Shown: positions 1 to 6,846, counted from the stretch's first letter. The stretch is 7,834 bases of DNA from Bacteroidota bacterium (GCA_023427845.1 JAEYZX010000073.1:1-7834); one strand, 5' to 3'. Numbers and translations: made by a program. Notes: generated by a model not told the origin, from the letters alone.

Positions 1-529
1 GTCGTCACTTCCGACCCTGGTTGAAAAAACACAGCAAAACCTCAAATCATATTATGAGAAAACCGGTCGGAGCCTGCTGGCCGATTACCTGAAATCAGAG
101 CTGGAGAAAAAAGAGCGGCTTGTACTCGAGAACGAATGTTTTGCGGTTGTGGTTCCATTTTGGGCGACCTGGCCCTACGAAACCTTGATAATCAGCAAGC
201 GCCACTTTGGGAATCTTACCGATTTGACGTCTCGGGAAATTCGTGATTTTGCGGCGATTTTCAAGATGCTGACAGTACGTTATGATAACCTTTTCCAAAC
301 TTCATTTCCATATTCAGCCGGAATCCACCAAACGCCAACCGACGGGCAGTCACATCCGGAGTGGCATTTCCACATGCACTTCTATCCGCCTTTATTACGC
401 TCGGCTACCGTCCGCAAATTTATGGTAGGTTATGAAATGCTGGGCGAGGCGCAGCGCGACATCACTCCAGAAAAAAGTGCTGAAATACTACGAAATCTTC
501 CGGAAGTCCACTACAAAGCCACTCAGTAA
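1..529 (+). CDS. galT: Galactose-1-phosphate uridylyltransferase, C-terminal half (5' end outside window)
   Basis: GalT is a cytoplasmic Leloir-pathway enzyme that exchanges UMP between UDP-glucose and galactose-1-phosphate. The open frame enters from the left edge (first full codon at base 2) and ends at TAA 527-529, giving 175 visible residues of a protein usually near 350. The visible part matches the GalT C-terminal domain: a PFWATWPYET segment, RYDNLFQTSFPYS, then the His-rich metal-site region (IHQTP and EWHFHMHFYPP), followed by the highly conserved LLRSATVRKFMVGYEM. The window opens with SSLPT, which in this family follows closely after the catalytic HPHxQ motif, so the nucleophilic histidine should lie just upstream, outside the window. 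An in-frame ATG at 149 is internal, because the reading frame is open and GalT-like before it. No frameshift or stop is visible. A galK neighbour upstream would be typical but cannot be seen. Confidence 0.95.
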   Translation, partial: SSLPTLVEKTQQNLKSYYEKTGRSLLADYLKSELEKKERLVLENECFAVVVPFWATWPYETLIISKRHFGNLTDLTSREIRDFAAIFKMLTVRYDNLFQTSFPYSAGIHQTPTDGQSHPEWHFHMHFYPPLLRSATVRKFMVGYEMLGEAQRDITPEKSAEILRNLPEVHYKATQ

Positions 530-571
530 GCAGGAAAAAACAATCCTGGCCAAAATTATTTTTTGTTTTTG

Positions 572-601
572 TTGCAGATTAAATATTAGACGTTAAATTT
601 G
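572..601 (+). promoter_or_regulatory. Bacteroidota-type promoter of the tRNA-Val gene
   Basis: A TTG at 572-574 (-33 element) is separated by exactly 19 bases from TAAATTTG at 594-601, a full match to the TAnnTTTG -7 element used by the primary sigma factor of Bacteroidota. Transcription would start a few bases after 601, just before the mature tRNA 5' end at 612. This is the best promoter in the window. The T-rich stretch at 557-571 just upstream may act as an UP-like element or be the tail of a weak galT terminator; neither can be decided from sequence. Confidence 0.8.
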
Positions 602-611
602 CAGCACCTTC

Positions 612-686
612 GGGCGATTAGCTCAGCTGGTTCAGAGCACTACCTCGACAAGGTAGGGGTCACTGGTTCGAACCCAGTATCGCCCA
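612..686 (+). tRNA. tRNA-Val (anticodon GAC)
   Basis: The cloverleaf folds completely. Acceptor stem: 612-618 with 679-685, 7 perfect pairs. D arm: 621-624 with 635-638. Anticodon stem: 640-644 with 652-656. Anticodon loop: TCGACAA at 645-651, with GAC at 647-649. Variable loop: 5 bases. T arm: 662-666 with 674-678, with loop TTCGAAC. The discriminator is A686. CCA is not encoded (the next bases are CA), so it must be added by the nucleotidyltransferase. GAC reads valine codons GUC and GUU. The base 5' of the anticodon (position 33) is C646 where nearly all tRNAs have U; T645 and A651 could pair and close the loop to five bases. It is a single-gene transcription unit with its own promoter and terminator. 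Confidence 0.95.
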
Positions 687-687
687 C

Positions 688-715
688 AAACCGAAACATT
701 CGTTTCGGTTTTTTT
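688..715 (+). terminator. Intrinsic terminator of the tRNA-Val unit
   Basis: A perfect 10-base inverted repeat (688-697 with 702-711, core CCGAAAC/GTTTCGG) closes a 4-base loop ATTC and runs into seven T residues at 709-715. It begins two bases after the mature tRNA 3' end and should separate the tRNA from the next gene. Confidence 0.88.
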
Positions 716-760
716 GTTTCATATAATTTTATAACATCCCTATCTAAAACTGTAACATAA

Positions 761-768
761 GATATTTG
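761..768 (+). promoter_or_regulatory. Possible -7 box of the stress-protein gene
   Basis: GATATTTG at 761-768 matches TAnnTTTG at five of six fixed positions (G instead of the first T). No good TTG lies about 19 bases upstream. If real, transcription starts near 775, which excludes the TTG codon at 766 as a start and favours ATG 805. The call is weak. Confidence 0.25.
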
Positions 769-804
769 GCGCGCAGTATTTTTACAGAAACTAAATATCA
801 AACA

Positions 805-1344
805 ATGGACAGCATAAATAACAATCAGCCGGAAGATAATTTCAAGAACCTAATCGGACAGGAAGCACATGATAAAATTACCGAATTAGCCAAAAAAGCA
901 GGTTCGTGTTTTTTTTGTACGCGTATAAAGACAGGTGAACCGTTCAGGACTAGGCCAATGGCGGCCGAACATATCGACGAGCACGGAAATTTTTGGTTCC
1001 TTAGCGCGTCCGACAGCCATAAAAACAAAGATATTACACTCGATCCCGCAGTACAGTTACTTTTTCAGGGTTCGGCCCATAGCGATTTCCTGATGCTTTA
1101 TGGCCGCGCTCAAATATCAACCGACCGTCAGAAAATCGAAGAACTGTGGAATCCTTTCATGAAGACCTGGTTTACCGAAGGAAAAGAGGATCCGCGGATC
1201 ACGGTAATTAAAGTTAACCCTTCGCAGGGCTATTATTGGGACACAAAACACGGGATGGCTGTTGCGATGGTAAAGCGGGCCTATGGTGCTGTGGTTGGCG
1301 AAACCTACGACGACTCGGTTGAAGGCACGATCTCGCCGGCTTAA
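805..1344 (+). CDS. General stress protein 26-like, pyridoxamine-phosphate-oxidase-fold protein
   Basis: The 179-residue product belongs to the split-barrel, flavin-binding family related to pyridoxamine 5'-phosphate oxidase, in the branch annotated as general stress protein (GSP26-like). Supporting stretches are CFFCTR (residues 35-40), TRPM (49-52), GNFWFLSASDSHK (61-73), the FMKTWFTEGKEDPRITVIKV block (118-137) and QGYYWDT (141-147). Length and order fit the family's compact single domain. There is no signal peptide, so it is cytoplasmic. Family members bind FMN or FAD, but physiological substrates are mostly unknown; a true PdxH role in vitamin B6 synthesis is unlikely. An in-frame TTG at 766 would add 13 residues, but it lies inside a promoter-like box, and the family homology begins after ATG 805, so 805 is preferred. 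The 52 bases to the next gene hold no terminator, so co-transcription with the L,D-transpeptidase gene is possible. Confidence 0.85.
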   Translation: MDSINNNQPEDNFKNLIGQEAHDKITELAKKAGSCFFCTRIKTGEPFRTRPMAAEHIDEHGNFWFLSASDSHKNKDITLDPAVQLLFQGSAHSDFLMLYGRAQISTDRQKIEELWNPFMKTWFTEGKEDPRITVIKVNPSQGYYWDTKHGMAVAMVKRAYGAVVGETYDDSVEGTISPA

Positions 1345-1396
1345 CATCAAGTTTCTCAATATTGCCCCAGTAGCTTCACAATAAAATTCAAAACCA

Positions 1397-2947
1397 ATGA
1401 AAATCTTTAAATATATCAGCATTGCCATCATTTTTATGATGCTTGCAACAGTTTCCTCATGCAAAAAGAAAGACAAGGTCGCGACCTCGGATAAATTTGC
1501 GATCGATAGCCTGCAACTTGATTCGTTTTTTAAAAACCATCCTGATTTTGCCAAATACAAAGAGGATGTAACCGAACTTTATAATAAACACAACTACCGA
1601 TTTGTCTGGTACGACGATGATGGCCGGGTTGATTTTGCAGATATTTTATACAACAGGGCCAGTCAAATCGAGAAAGAGGGAGTTCCTGCACCACTTCCGT
1701 ATAAGGAGAAAATTGATGATATCTTTTCAAATGACAGGAAAAAGCCAAATTTGGAGAAAGAGCTTCTGATAAGTTCAATGTACTTTTTTTACGCTCAGAA
1801 AGTTTACGACGGCCTCGATCCAAAAAAGAGCCGTGAACTTGGATGGTACCTTCCGCGTGAGAAGATGTCTTATGTCGACTATCTAGACAAACTGATGGAC
1901 GACAAGGATTTGATCAAAGAAGATGAAGAGGCGATGCCTGAGCTTTACTATAACTTGCGAAAATCGCTGCATCATTACCGCGAAATCCGGTCTAAGGGCG
2001 GGTGGGGAACCATTACGCTGCCCGAGGGCGTGAAATCGCTTAAACCCGGAGACAACATGCCTGCGGTTGCACAATTAAGAAAACGGCTTGCGATTGCAGG
2101 TTATCTTTCATCCGACAATAAAAGTACGCTGTACGATGACGGACTTGTAAATGCTTTGAAAGACTGGCAAACTAAACACGGGATTCAGGCTGATGGTCTC
2201 GCCGGGCCTTCCGTAATCAGCAGCCTTAATAAATCGGTTGAAGAACGGATTAAAACAATTTTGGTCAATATGGAACGATGCCGATGGCTGTCGGATGCAA
2301 TTGATGACGATGAAGAATTTATATTCGTCAACATCCCGCAGTTTAAGATGAGGTATGTCAAGGATGGCAAAACCCGGCTTGAATCCAATGTCGTTGTTGG
2401 AAAGGAATTGAACAAGACCGTGATTTTCAGTGGAAAGATGAGCTACTTGGTATTCAGTCCGTATTGGAACGTTCCGAAAAGCATTACTGAAAAGGAAATA
2501 TTGCCGGCGCTTGAAGCCGATCCGAATTATCTTGAATCACACAACATGGAATGGCATGAAGAGCGGATCAGGCAGCGCCCCGGACCAAATAATTCACTCG
2601 GATTGGTAAAATTCATGTTTCCGAACCGCAACAACATCTACCTGCACGATACTCCTGCGAAAAGCCTTTTTAAAAGGGATGACCGTGCTTTGAGCCATGG
2701 TTGCGTCCGGGTTGAAAAAGCGCGTGATCTTGCCGTTGCAATTCTGGAAGATGACAAGAACTGGAGCGCCAAAAAAATCGATGAAGCAATGCATGCGGGA
2801 GAAGAAAAACATTATGCCTTAAAACGAAAGATTCCTGTATATCTGACGTATTTCACTGCAATCGCTGATGATAAAGGTGTGGTGCGCTTTTTCGATGATG
2901 TATATAACCGCGATGAACGACTCGCGCATATGTTGTACACTGATTAA
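1397..2947 (+). CDS. Lipoprotein L,D-transpeptidase (LdtD/YcbB-like, YkuD catalytic domain)
   Basis: This 516-residue enzyme should form 3-3 cross-links in peptidoglycan, in the periplasm. Residues 1-21 form a lipoprotein signal peptide (MKIFK, hydrophobic run 7-18, lipobox VSSC), with C22 as the lipidated residue. C22 is followed by KKKDK, not the acidic-rich surface-export signal known from some Bacteroidota, so retention in the periplasm is inferred. Domains in order: an LdtD-type scaffold (about 35-205), a peptidoglycan-binding fold (about 212-278, with GDNMPAVAQLRKRL and DGLVNALKDWQTKHGIQADG), then the YkuD catalytic domain (about 300-480). The catalytic domain shows FSPYWNVPKSI (353-363), YLHDTP (415-420) and SHGCVRVEKA (433-442), with catalytic C436, H434 and R438. 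The order matches E. coli LdtD, although the chain is shorter than its roughly 600 residues. L,D-transpeptidases are inhibited by carbapenems but resist most other beta-lactams; that is family knowledge. A strong terminator follows 4 bases after the stop. Confidence 0.93.
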   Translation: MKIFKYISIAIIFMMLATVSSCKKKDKVATSDKFAIDSLQLDSFFKNHPDFAKYKEDVTELYNKHNYRFVWYDDDGRVDFADILYNRASQIEKEGVPAPLPYKEKIDDIFSNDRKKPNLEKELLISSMYFFYAQKVYDGLDPKKSRELGWYLPREKMSYVDYLDKLMDDKDLIKEDEEAMPELYYNLRKSLHHYREIRSKGGWGTITLPEGVKSLKPGDNMPAVAQLRKRLAIAGYLSSDNKSTLYDDGLVNALKDWQTKHGIQADGLAGPSVISSLNKSVEERIKTILVNMERCRWLSDAIDDDEEFIFVNIPQFKMRYVKDGKTRLESNVVVGKELNKTVIFSGKMSYLVFSPYWNVPKSITEKEILPALEADPNYLESHNMEWHEERIRQRPGPNNSLGLVKFMFPNRNNIYLHDTPAKSLFKRDDRALSHGCVRVEKARDLAVAILEDDKNWSAKKIDEAMHAGEEKHYALKRKIPVYLTYFTAIADDKGVVRFFDDVYNRDERLAHMLYTD

Positions 2948-2951
2948 ATTT

Positions 2952-2976
2952 AAGCCACTTTCGAGTGGCTTTTTTT
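2952..2976 (+). terminator. Intrinsic terminator after the L,D-transpeptidase gene
   Basis: AAGCCACT (2952-2959) pairs with AGTGGCTT (2964-2971) around a TTCG loop, followed by T residues to 2976. It lies between the convergent ldt and ligD genes. Read from the minus strand the same stem is followed only by TTAAATTT, so termination of ligD here would be weaker. No other hairpin was seen between 2977 and the ligD stop. Confidence 0.88.
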
Positions 2977-3034
2977 AAATTGATTTCGACGAGCCGGCGC
3001 TTCCGGTATATAATAAGTATAGACGGCGATAAAT

Positions 3035-5761
3035 CTATAAATTTTTCAATAGTGCTTTCAGATCGATGGCATCGTCAAAAATCCCTTTCCACAAGTCGCC
3101 TTTTTTCTCAAGCCGGCCCACGATCGTCCTTAAGTTATAATCTTTCAGGTTGAGGTCATCGTTTATTTCATCCCATTCCAACGGCGTGCTGACACCAGCT
3201 CCTTCACGAGGCCGGATCGAGTAGATGCTCGCCATTGTTTTCCCTTTCCCATTCTGAAGGAAATCCAGGTAGACTTTTCCTTTGCGCTTATTTGGCATTC
3301 GTTCAAGGCTTGTGATGTCGGGAAGTTCGCGGTGCACCATTTGGCTGATAATATGCGACATTTCCCGCGTTTGTTCATACGTATATTTAGGAAGCACCGG
3401 AATAAATACGTGCAGGCCATTTCCGCCGGAAGTTTTGATATAACCCGGAATCTTGAGTGAATCCAAGACTTCTTTTACCTTCAATGCGGTTTTGACGATA
3501 TTTTTCATCGGCGCATCTTTCGGATCCAGATCGAAGATTATATAGTCGGGATTGTTGAGCGATCCGACGCGGCTGCTCCACGGATTGAGTTCGATGCAGC
3601 CGTAGTTGGCGAGAAACAACAGCGTTTCTTTATCCTGACACAATAGGTATTCGATAGGCTCGTCTTTCGACTCGGATTTTATTTTCTTGGTTTTGATCCA
3701 TTTTGGGACCATTCCGGCTACGTTTTTCTGAAAAAATCCGTCGCTTTTTATTCCGTCGGGTGTACGCCGCAAAGATTGTGGACGATCCACCAGATACGGC
3801 AAAATAAAGTCGGAAACAAAATCGTAATAATCAATCACATCGCCCTTTGTAATTTTTTCTTTAGGCCAAAAAATCTTATCAAGATTGGTAAATTCGACCC
3901 GGCCAAACTTCGCGGGAGTGTTTCCCGCGGCAGGTTTCTCTTTTGCTGCCGCTTTTTTAGCTTTTGGTTTCAGTTCGCTTACCGATGTGTCTTTTGTTGA
4001 AGCAGCCGATTTTTTTTCATCAGTACTTTTTTCGGACTTTCCCTTTTTCGCAGTTTGCTTCTTTATCGGTTTTTTTTCTTCTTTTTCAGATACTGCAGTA
4101 CTTCCCGGAACTTCCTCGGTATCGACCTGTGGCACTTCAAGTGTGACCTCTTCCGGACGCTTGTCGTTTCGAAGTCCCAGATAAACCGGATGGCGCATTG
4201 TATTTGCTTCGGTCATTTCAGAATATTTCACCTGCGCGACCAATTCGGGTTTGACCCAGTGTAATCCTTTTTCTTTGGGCGGATTCACAAAAGGTGACAT
4301 CTTTCTTTCAAGTTTATCTAATTTTTTGCGAAGATCGTTTAAGATTGCTTCAGTGAATCCGGTGCCGACCTTTCCGGCAAATTTCAACTCGCCATTTTCG
4401 TAATATCCACATAACAATGCGCCAAGTCCGCTGCGGCTTCCCTGTGGGTCTTTAAATCCGCCGATCACCAGTTCCTGTTGTTTTTCGGTTTTGATTTTAA
4501 GCCATTCTTTTGTCCGCTTGTCGCTGTGGTATTTTGAGCTGGCTTTTTTAGCGATAATTCCCTCGCCACCGGCTTTTTCGGCTTCGGCAAATGCTGCAAT
4601 GCCGGTTCCGATCTGGTGTTCGGAATAAATAATGTTCGGAAGTTTTGGCAACAGTGCCTTTAATATTTTTTTTCGCAGAACAAGTTCGAGACCACGCAGA
4701 TCATAGCCGTTGAAATATAGAAGGTCAAATACGTAAAACCGGAGTTTTCCCTGCTTCGGCTTCTTATCGCGGTTTTGCAGCCATTGAAAACGGCTCTTGC
4801 CTTTTGTGTCTTCGATTAAAATCTCACCGTCAAGTATGAGGTCGTTCGAAATTTCTTGAAGTTCTTTTACAATCTCCGGATATTTAGAATTGAAAGCGTT
4901 TCCATTACGCGAGATCAATTTCACGTCTCCACCGCTGATTTGGGCAAGTGCCCTGTATCCGTCGTATTTTACTTCAAAAATCCAGTCTTCATTGTCAAAT
5001 GCCTCGTTGGCGAGTGTTGCCAATTGCGGCCGCCAGTCGTATGGGAATTCTTTCAAAGGCTTTGCATCGGCAAGATCTTCGGCAGTGAATTCGTCGGCGG
5101 ATGTAGGTGAAGCGGAAGGGCGCAATTCTTCGGATTCGGGATTCTCTTTCTTTTCGGTCTTTTCCGATTTTTGCCGGTTGCTCCTCCATACATTGTCGCC
5201 TTTTGCGATTTCGTCGAGGTCGCGGCCCGTTAAAACAGACAATTGTTCAAAAGCTTTTTTATCGGCATATTCATCCTTGCCCTTCATCAGCAGCCATTGC
5301 CGCTCTTCGCCCTTCATTTCGATCAAATGAAATGAACCTTTTAGCTTTTGCCCGTTGAGCACCACTTTGACATTCCCCGACGCTACCTGCTTTTTCATCA
5401 GTGCATTGTCTTTTGCGCGGTCGTCATTTCCTTCAGCATGATAGGTTCCGATGTCCCACACCATCACCGTTCCGCCGCCATATTCGCCTTTCGGGATCGT
5501 ACCTTCAAAATCGATATAATCCATCGGATGATCTTCAACATGAACCGCTAGTCGCCGGTCGGCCGGATTGGAAGAAGGTCCTTTTGGAACCGCCCAGCTT
5601 ACGAGAACACCATCAACTTCGAGCCTAAAATCATAATGGAGCCTTGATGCATCGTGTTTTTGGATAACAAAGCGCAATTCTCCTTTAGACGATTTTTTAA
5701 TGCCTTTCGGTTCCCTGGTTTTATTGAAATCCCGTTTTTCGTTGTATTTCTCGAGTGCCAT
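3035..5761 (-). CDS. ligD: ATP-dependent DNA ligase D (NHEJ; phosphoesterase-ligase-polymerase)
   Basis: LigD is the effector enzyme of bacterial NHEJ: it trims 3' ends, adds nucleotides and seals breaks held by Ku. The 908-residue chain has the Pseudomonas-type order, not the polymerase-first order of mycobacteria. The 3'-phosphoesterase domain (about 1-175) carries H36, H42, D44 and H78 in QKHDASRLHYDFR and EDHPMDY, all at a constant offset of 6 from the Pseudomonas catalytic residues. The ligase domain (about 240-545) has motif I EVKYDG with nucleophile K265, DGEI (311-314), EGIIAKK (400-406) and WLKIK (420-424), followed by an OB fold. The primase-like polymerase domain (about 617-905) has the DLD metal site (D744, D746), SGGNGLH (778-784) and D833 in YLDF. 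A linker at about 555-615 is rich in Lys, Ala and Ser; a shorter charged one spans 195-235. All catalytic residues checked are intact. ATG 5761 follows the ku stop after 2 bases, so translational coupling is likely. Confidence 0.97.
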   Translation of the reverse strand: MALEKYNEKRDFNKTREPKGIKKSSKGELRFVIQKHDASRLHYDFRLEVDGVLVSWAVPKGPSSNPADRRLAVHVEDHPMDYIDFEGTIPKGEYGGGTVMVWDIGTYHAEGNDDRAKDNALMKKQVASGNVKVVLNGQKLKGSFHLIEMKGEERQWLLMKGKDEYADKKAFEQLSVLTGRDLDEIAKGDNVWRSNRQKSEKTEKKENPESEELRPSASPTSADEFTAEDLADAKPLKEFPYDWRPQLATLANEAFDNEDWIFEVKYDGYRALAQISGGDVKLISRNGNAFNSKYPEIVKELQEISNDLILDGEILIEDTKGKSRFQWLQNRDKKPKQGKLRFYVFDLLYFNGYDLRGLELVLRKKILKALLPKLPNIIYSEHQIGTGIAAFAEAEKAGGEGIIAKKASSKYHSDKRTKEWLKIKTEKQQELVIGGFKDPQGSRSGLGALLCGYYENGELKFAGKVGTGFTEAILNDLRKKLDKLERKMSPFVNPPKEKGLHWVKPELVAQVKYSEMTEANTMRHPVYLGLRNDKRPEEVTLEVPQVDTEEVPGSTAVSEKEEKKPIKKQTAKKGKSEKSTDEKKSAASTKDTSVSELKPKAKKAAAKEKPAAGNTPAKFGRVEFTNLDKIFWPKEKITKGDVIDYYDFVSDFILPYLVDRPQSLRRTPDGIKSDGFFQKNVAGMVPKWIKTKKIKSESKDEPIEYLLCQDKETLLFLANYGCIELNPWSSRVGSLNNPDYIIFDLDPKDAPMKNIVKTALKVKEVLDSLKIPGYIKTSGGNGLHVFIPVLPKYTYEQTREMSHIISQMVHRELPDITSLERMPNKRKGKVYLDFLQNGKGKTMASIYSIRPREGAGVSTPLEWDEINDDLNLKDYNLRTIVGRLEKKGDLWKGIFDDAIDLKALLKNL

Positions 5762-5763
5762 AC

Positions 5764-6546
5764 TTAATTCTGCATTGCGGCAAGACTAGCTTTTAACTGT
5801 TCCAGCAGATTGTCGGCCGGTTCTTTTTTGGACTTTTTAGTGGTGTCGGCTTTAAGTTTTTTGCCTTTTGGAAGTGCTTCTTTCTTTTTGATCAGTTTCA
5901 AAAGTTCCTCTTTGTAGGTATCCTTGTATTTTGAAGGTTCGAATTTGTCGGTCAGCTGATCGATGATCGTCAGTGCCATATCGAGTTCTTTTTTTTCGAT
6001 TTTGATATCGGTCGGAATTTTGGCCTCGGCAGGATCGCGTAAATCCTGATCAAACCGGATTTGGATCAGCAGAATCGCATCGCCTTCAACTTTGAGTAGT
6101 CCCAAATGCTCCGCTGTCCGCATCACAAATTTGCACAATCCAACTTTTCCCGATTTTTTGAGTGCGGCGCGAAGAAGTGCATAGGTTTTGGATGCCTGTT
6201 TTTCGGGCTCGATTATATACGGCTTTTCGAGATATTGCGACGGAACTTCATCTTCGAGAACAAATTCAAAAATGTCAATTGTCTGAGTTTTTTCGGGCAT
6301 TGCTTTGGCGATTTCGTCTTTGTCAAGAATAATATAATCGCCGTCTTCTTTTTTATAGCCCTTTGCAATTTCCTCCCATGGAACTTCCTTCCCGTCTTTC
6401 TTGCATACGCGGACATACTGGATTTGACACTGATCTTTTTTACGGATCATATCCAAATCAATTCGATGCGTCACCGACCCACTGTAAAGACGTACGGGAA
6501 TGTTTACGAGGCCAAAACTTATACCACCTCTCCAAATTGCTTTCAT
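5764..6546 (-). CDS. ku: NHEJ DNA end-binding protein Ku
   Basis: Bacterial Ku forms a homodimeric ring on double-strand DNA ends, protects them and recruits LigD. The 260-residue product starts with the family signature MKAIWRGGISFGLVNIPVRL, continues through the barrel core (IQYVRVCKKDGKEVPWEEIAKGY at about 42-64, and PYIIEPEKQASKTYALLRAA at 109-128) and KFVMRTAEHLGLL (139-151). It ends in a Lys-rich tail (about 217-241) and a short amphipathic segment, NLLEQLKASLAAM. In studied bacterial Ku proteins the C-terminal region contacts LigD and DNA. The frame can be extended to a TTG at 6570, adding 8 residues (MCESTLVH), but that codon lies inside a promoter-like box and the family signature begins at ATG 6546, so 6546 is chosen. 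The gene is the first of a two-gene operon with ligD. Length is usual for the family. Confidence 0.96.
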   Translation of the reverse strand: MKAIWRGGISFGLVNIPVRLYSGSVTHRIDLDMIRKKDQCQIQYVRVCKKDGKEVPWEEIAKGYKKEDGDYIILDKDEIAKAMPEKTQTIDIFEFVLEDEVPSQYLEKPYIIEPEKQASKTYALLRAALKKSGKVGLCKFVMRTAEHLGLLKVEGDAILLIQIRFDQDLRDPAEAKIPTDIKIEKKELDMALTIIDQLTDKFEPSKYKDTYKEELLKLIKKKEALPKGKKLKADTTKKSKKEPADNLLEQLKASLAAMQN

Positions 6547-6567
6547 GTGAACTAATGTTGATTCACA

Positions 6568-6596
6568 CAAAGTTTTGAATATTCGTAGGAATTCAA
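6568..6596 (-). promoter_or_regulatory. Probable promoter of the ku-ligD operon
   Basis: Read on the minus strand, TTG (6596-6594) is followed after 18 bases by AAACTTTG (6575-6568), which matches TAnnTTTG at five of six fixed positions. The predicted start of transcription, about 6560, gives a leader of around 15 bases before ATG 6546. The gap is one base short of the usual 19-20, so the call is moderate. Confidence 0.45.
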
Positions 6597-6699
6597 CTTA
6601 TAAAATTCGGGTCAAAGGTTATATTATTAGCATATAGGTGAAAATTATGCAACCTGTCGGCGTAATACTGTAAAGGACATGGGGTGATAAATCGTCAAT

Positions 6700-6812
6700 T
6701 TTGTAACCAACCTAAAACTCAATGTCATGTATACCAATCCTGTCAAAATTATCGGTTCCAAATTGTGGATGCAGACAAAAATTACATATTGGAAAATTAA
6801 GTTTGTAACCAA
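6700..6812 (+). repeat. Direct repeat of TTTGTAACCAA (copies at 6700-6710 and 6802-6812)
   Basis: The 11-base sequence TTTGTAACCAA occurs twice, 102 bases apart, and both copies overlap a -7-like box. Including four bases upstream, the copies agree at 13 of 15 positions (CAATTTTG... and TAAGTTTG...). This could be a duplicated promoter start region or a binding site for a regulator. Confidence 0.6.
6798..6805 (+). promoter_or_regulatory. TAnnTTTG box, candidate distal promoter of the response-regulator operon
   Basis: TAAGTTTG at 6798-6805 is a full match to the -7 element, but no TTG lies 18-21 bases upstream. It is embedded in the second copy of the direct repeat and is followed at once by palindromes. 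A transcript from here would have a leader of about 110 bases. Confidence 0.3.
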
Positions 6813-6841
6813 TGATATCATAAGAAGTCATTCATAATGAC
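6812..6841. promoter_or_regulatory. Two adjacent palindromes, possible operator
   Basis: ATGATATCAT (6812-6821) is a perfect 10-base palindrome. Five bases later GTCATT (6827-6832) and AATGAC (6836-6841) form an inverted repeat around CAT. Both lie just after the 6798 promoter-like box, where a repressor would overlap the transcription start. In AT-rich DNA short palindromes also arise by chance. Confidence 0.3.
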
Positions 6842-6846
6842 CTACC

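Noticed and set aside
531..570. Weak inverted repeat CAGGA/TCCTG after galT followed by a T-rich stretch, as a galT terminator
   Set aside because: The stem is only five pairs with an 8-base loop, and the T-run starts several bases after it; the T-rich stretch also abuts the tRNA promoter. Not strong enough to call.
612..686. tRNA-Val as an attachment site for an integrated element
   Set aside because: No integrase, no repeated tRNA 3' fragment and no mobile genes were seen in the window.
1345..1396. Promoter for the L,D-transpeptidase gene in the 52-base gap
   Set aside because: The best -7-like sequence (TAGCTTCA, 1371-1378) misses two of six fixed bases and has no matching -33 element; co-transcription from upstream is equally likely.
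1117..1560. Minus-strand open frame of 147 codons across the stress-protein and transpeptidase genes
   Set aside because: It overlaps two well-supported genes on the other strand, crosses their intergenic gap, and shows no recognisable protein features.
2965..3153. Short plus-strand frame of 62 codons starting next to the ldt terminator
   Set aside because: It begins inside the terminator hairpin and runs into the 3' end of ligD on the opposite strand; no coding features.
3885..4184. Plus-strand Phe/Ser-rich frame of 99 codons within ligD, resembling a membrane protein
   Set aside because: It is the antisense reading of the Lys-rich LigD linker (AAA/AAG codons read as TTT/CTT), which creates false hydrophobic stretches.
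6106..6555. Plus-strand frame of 149 codons opposite ku with many Phe and Ile residues
   Set aside because: Antisense shadow of ku, whose family signature is unmistakable; no independent start signal or homology.
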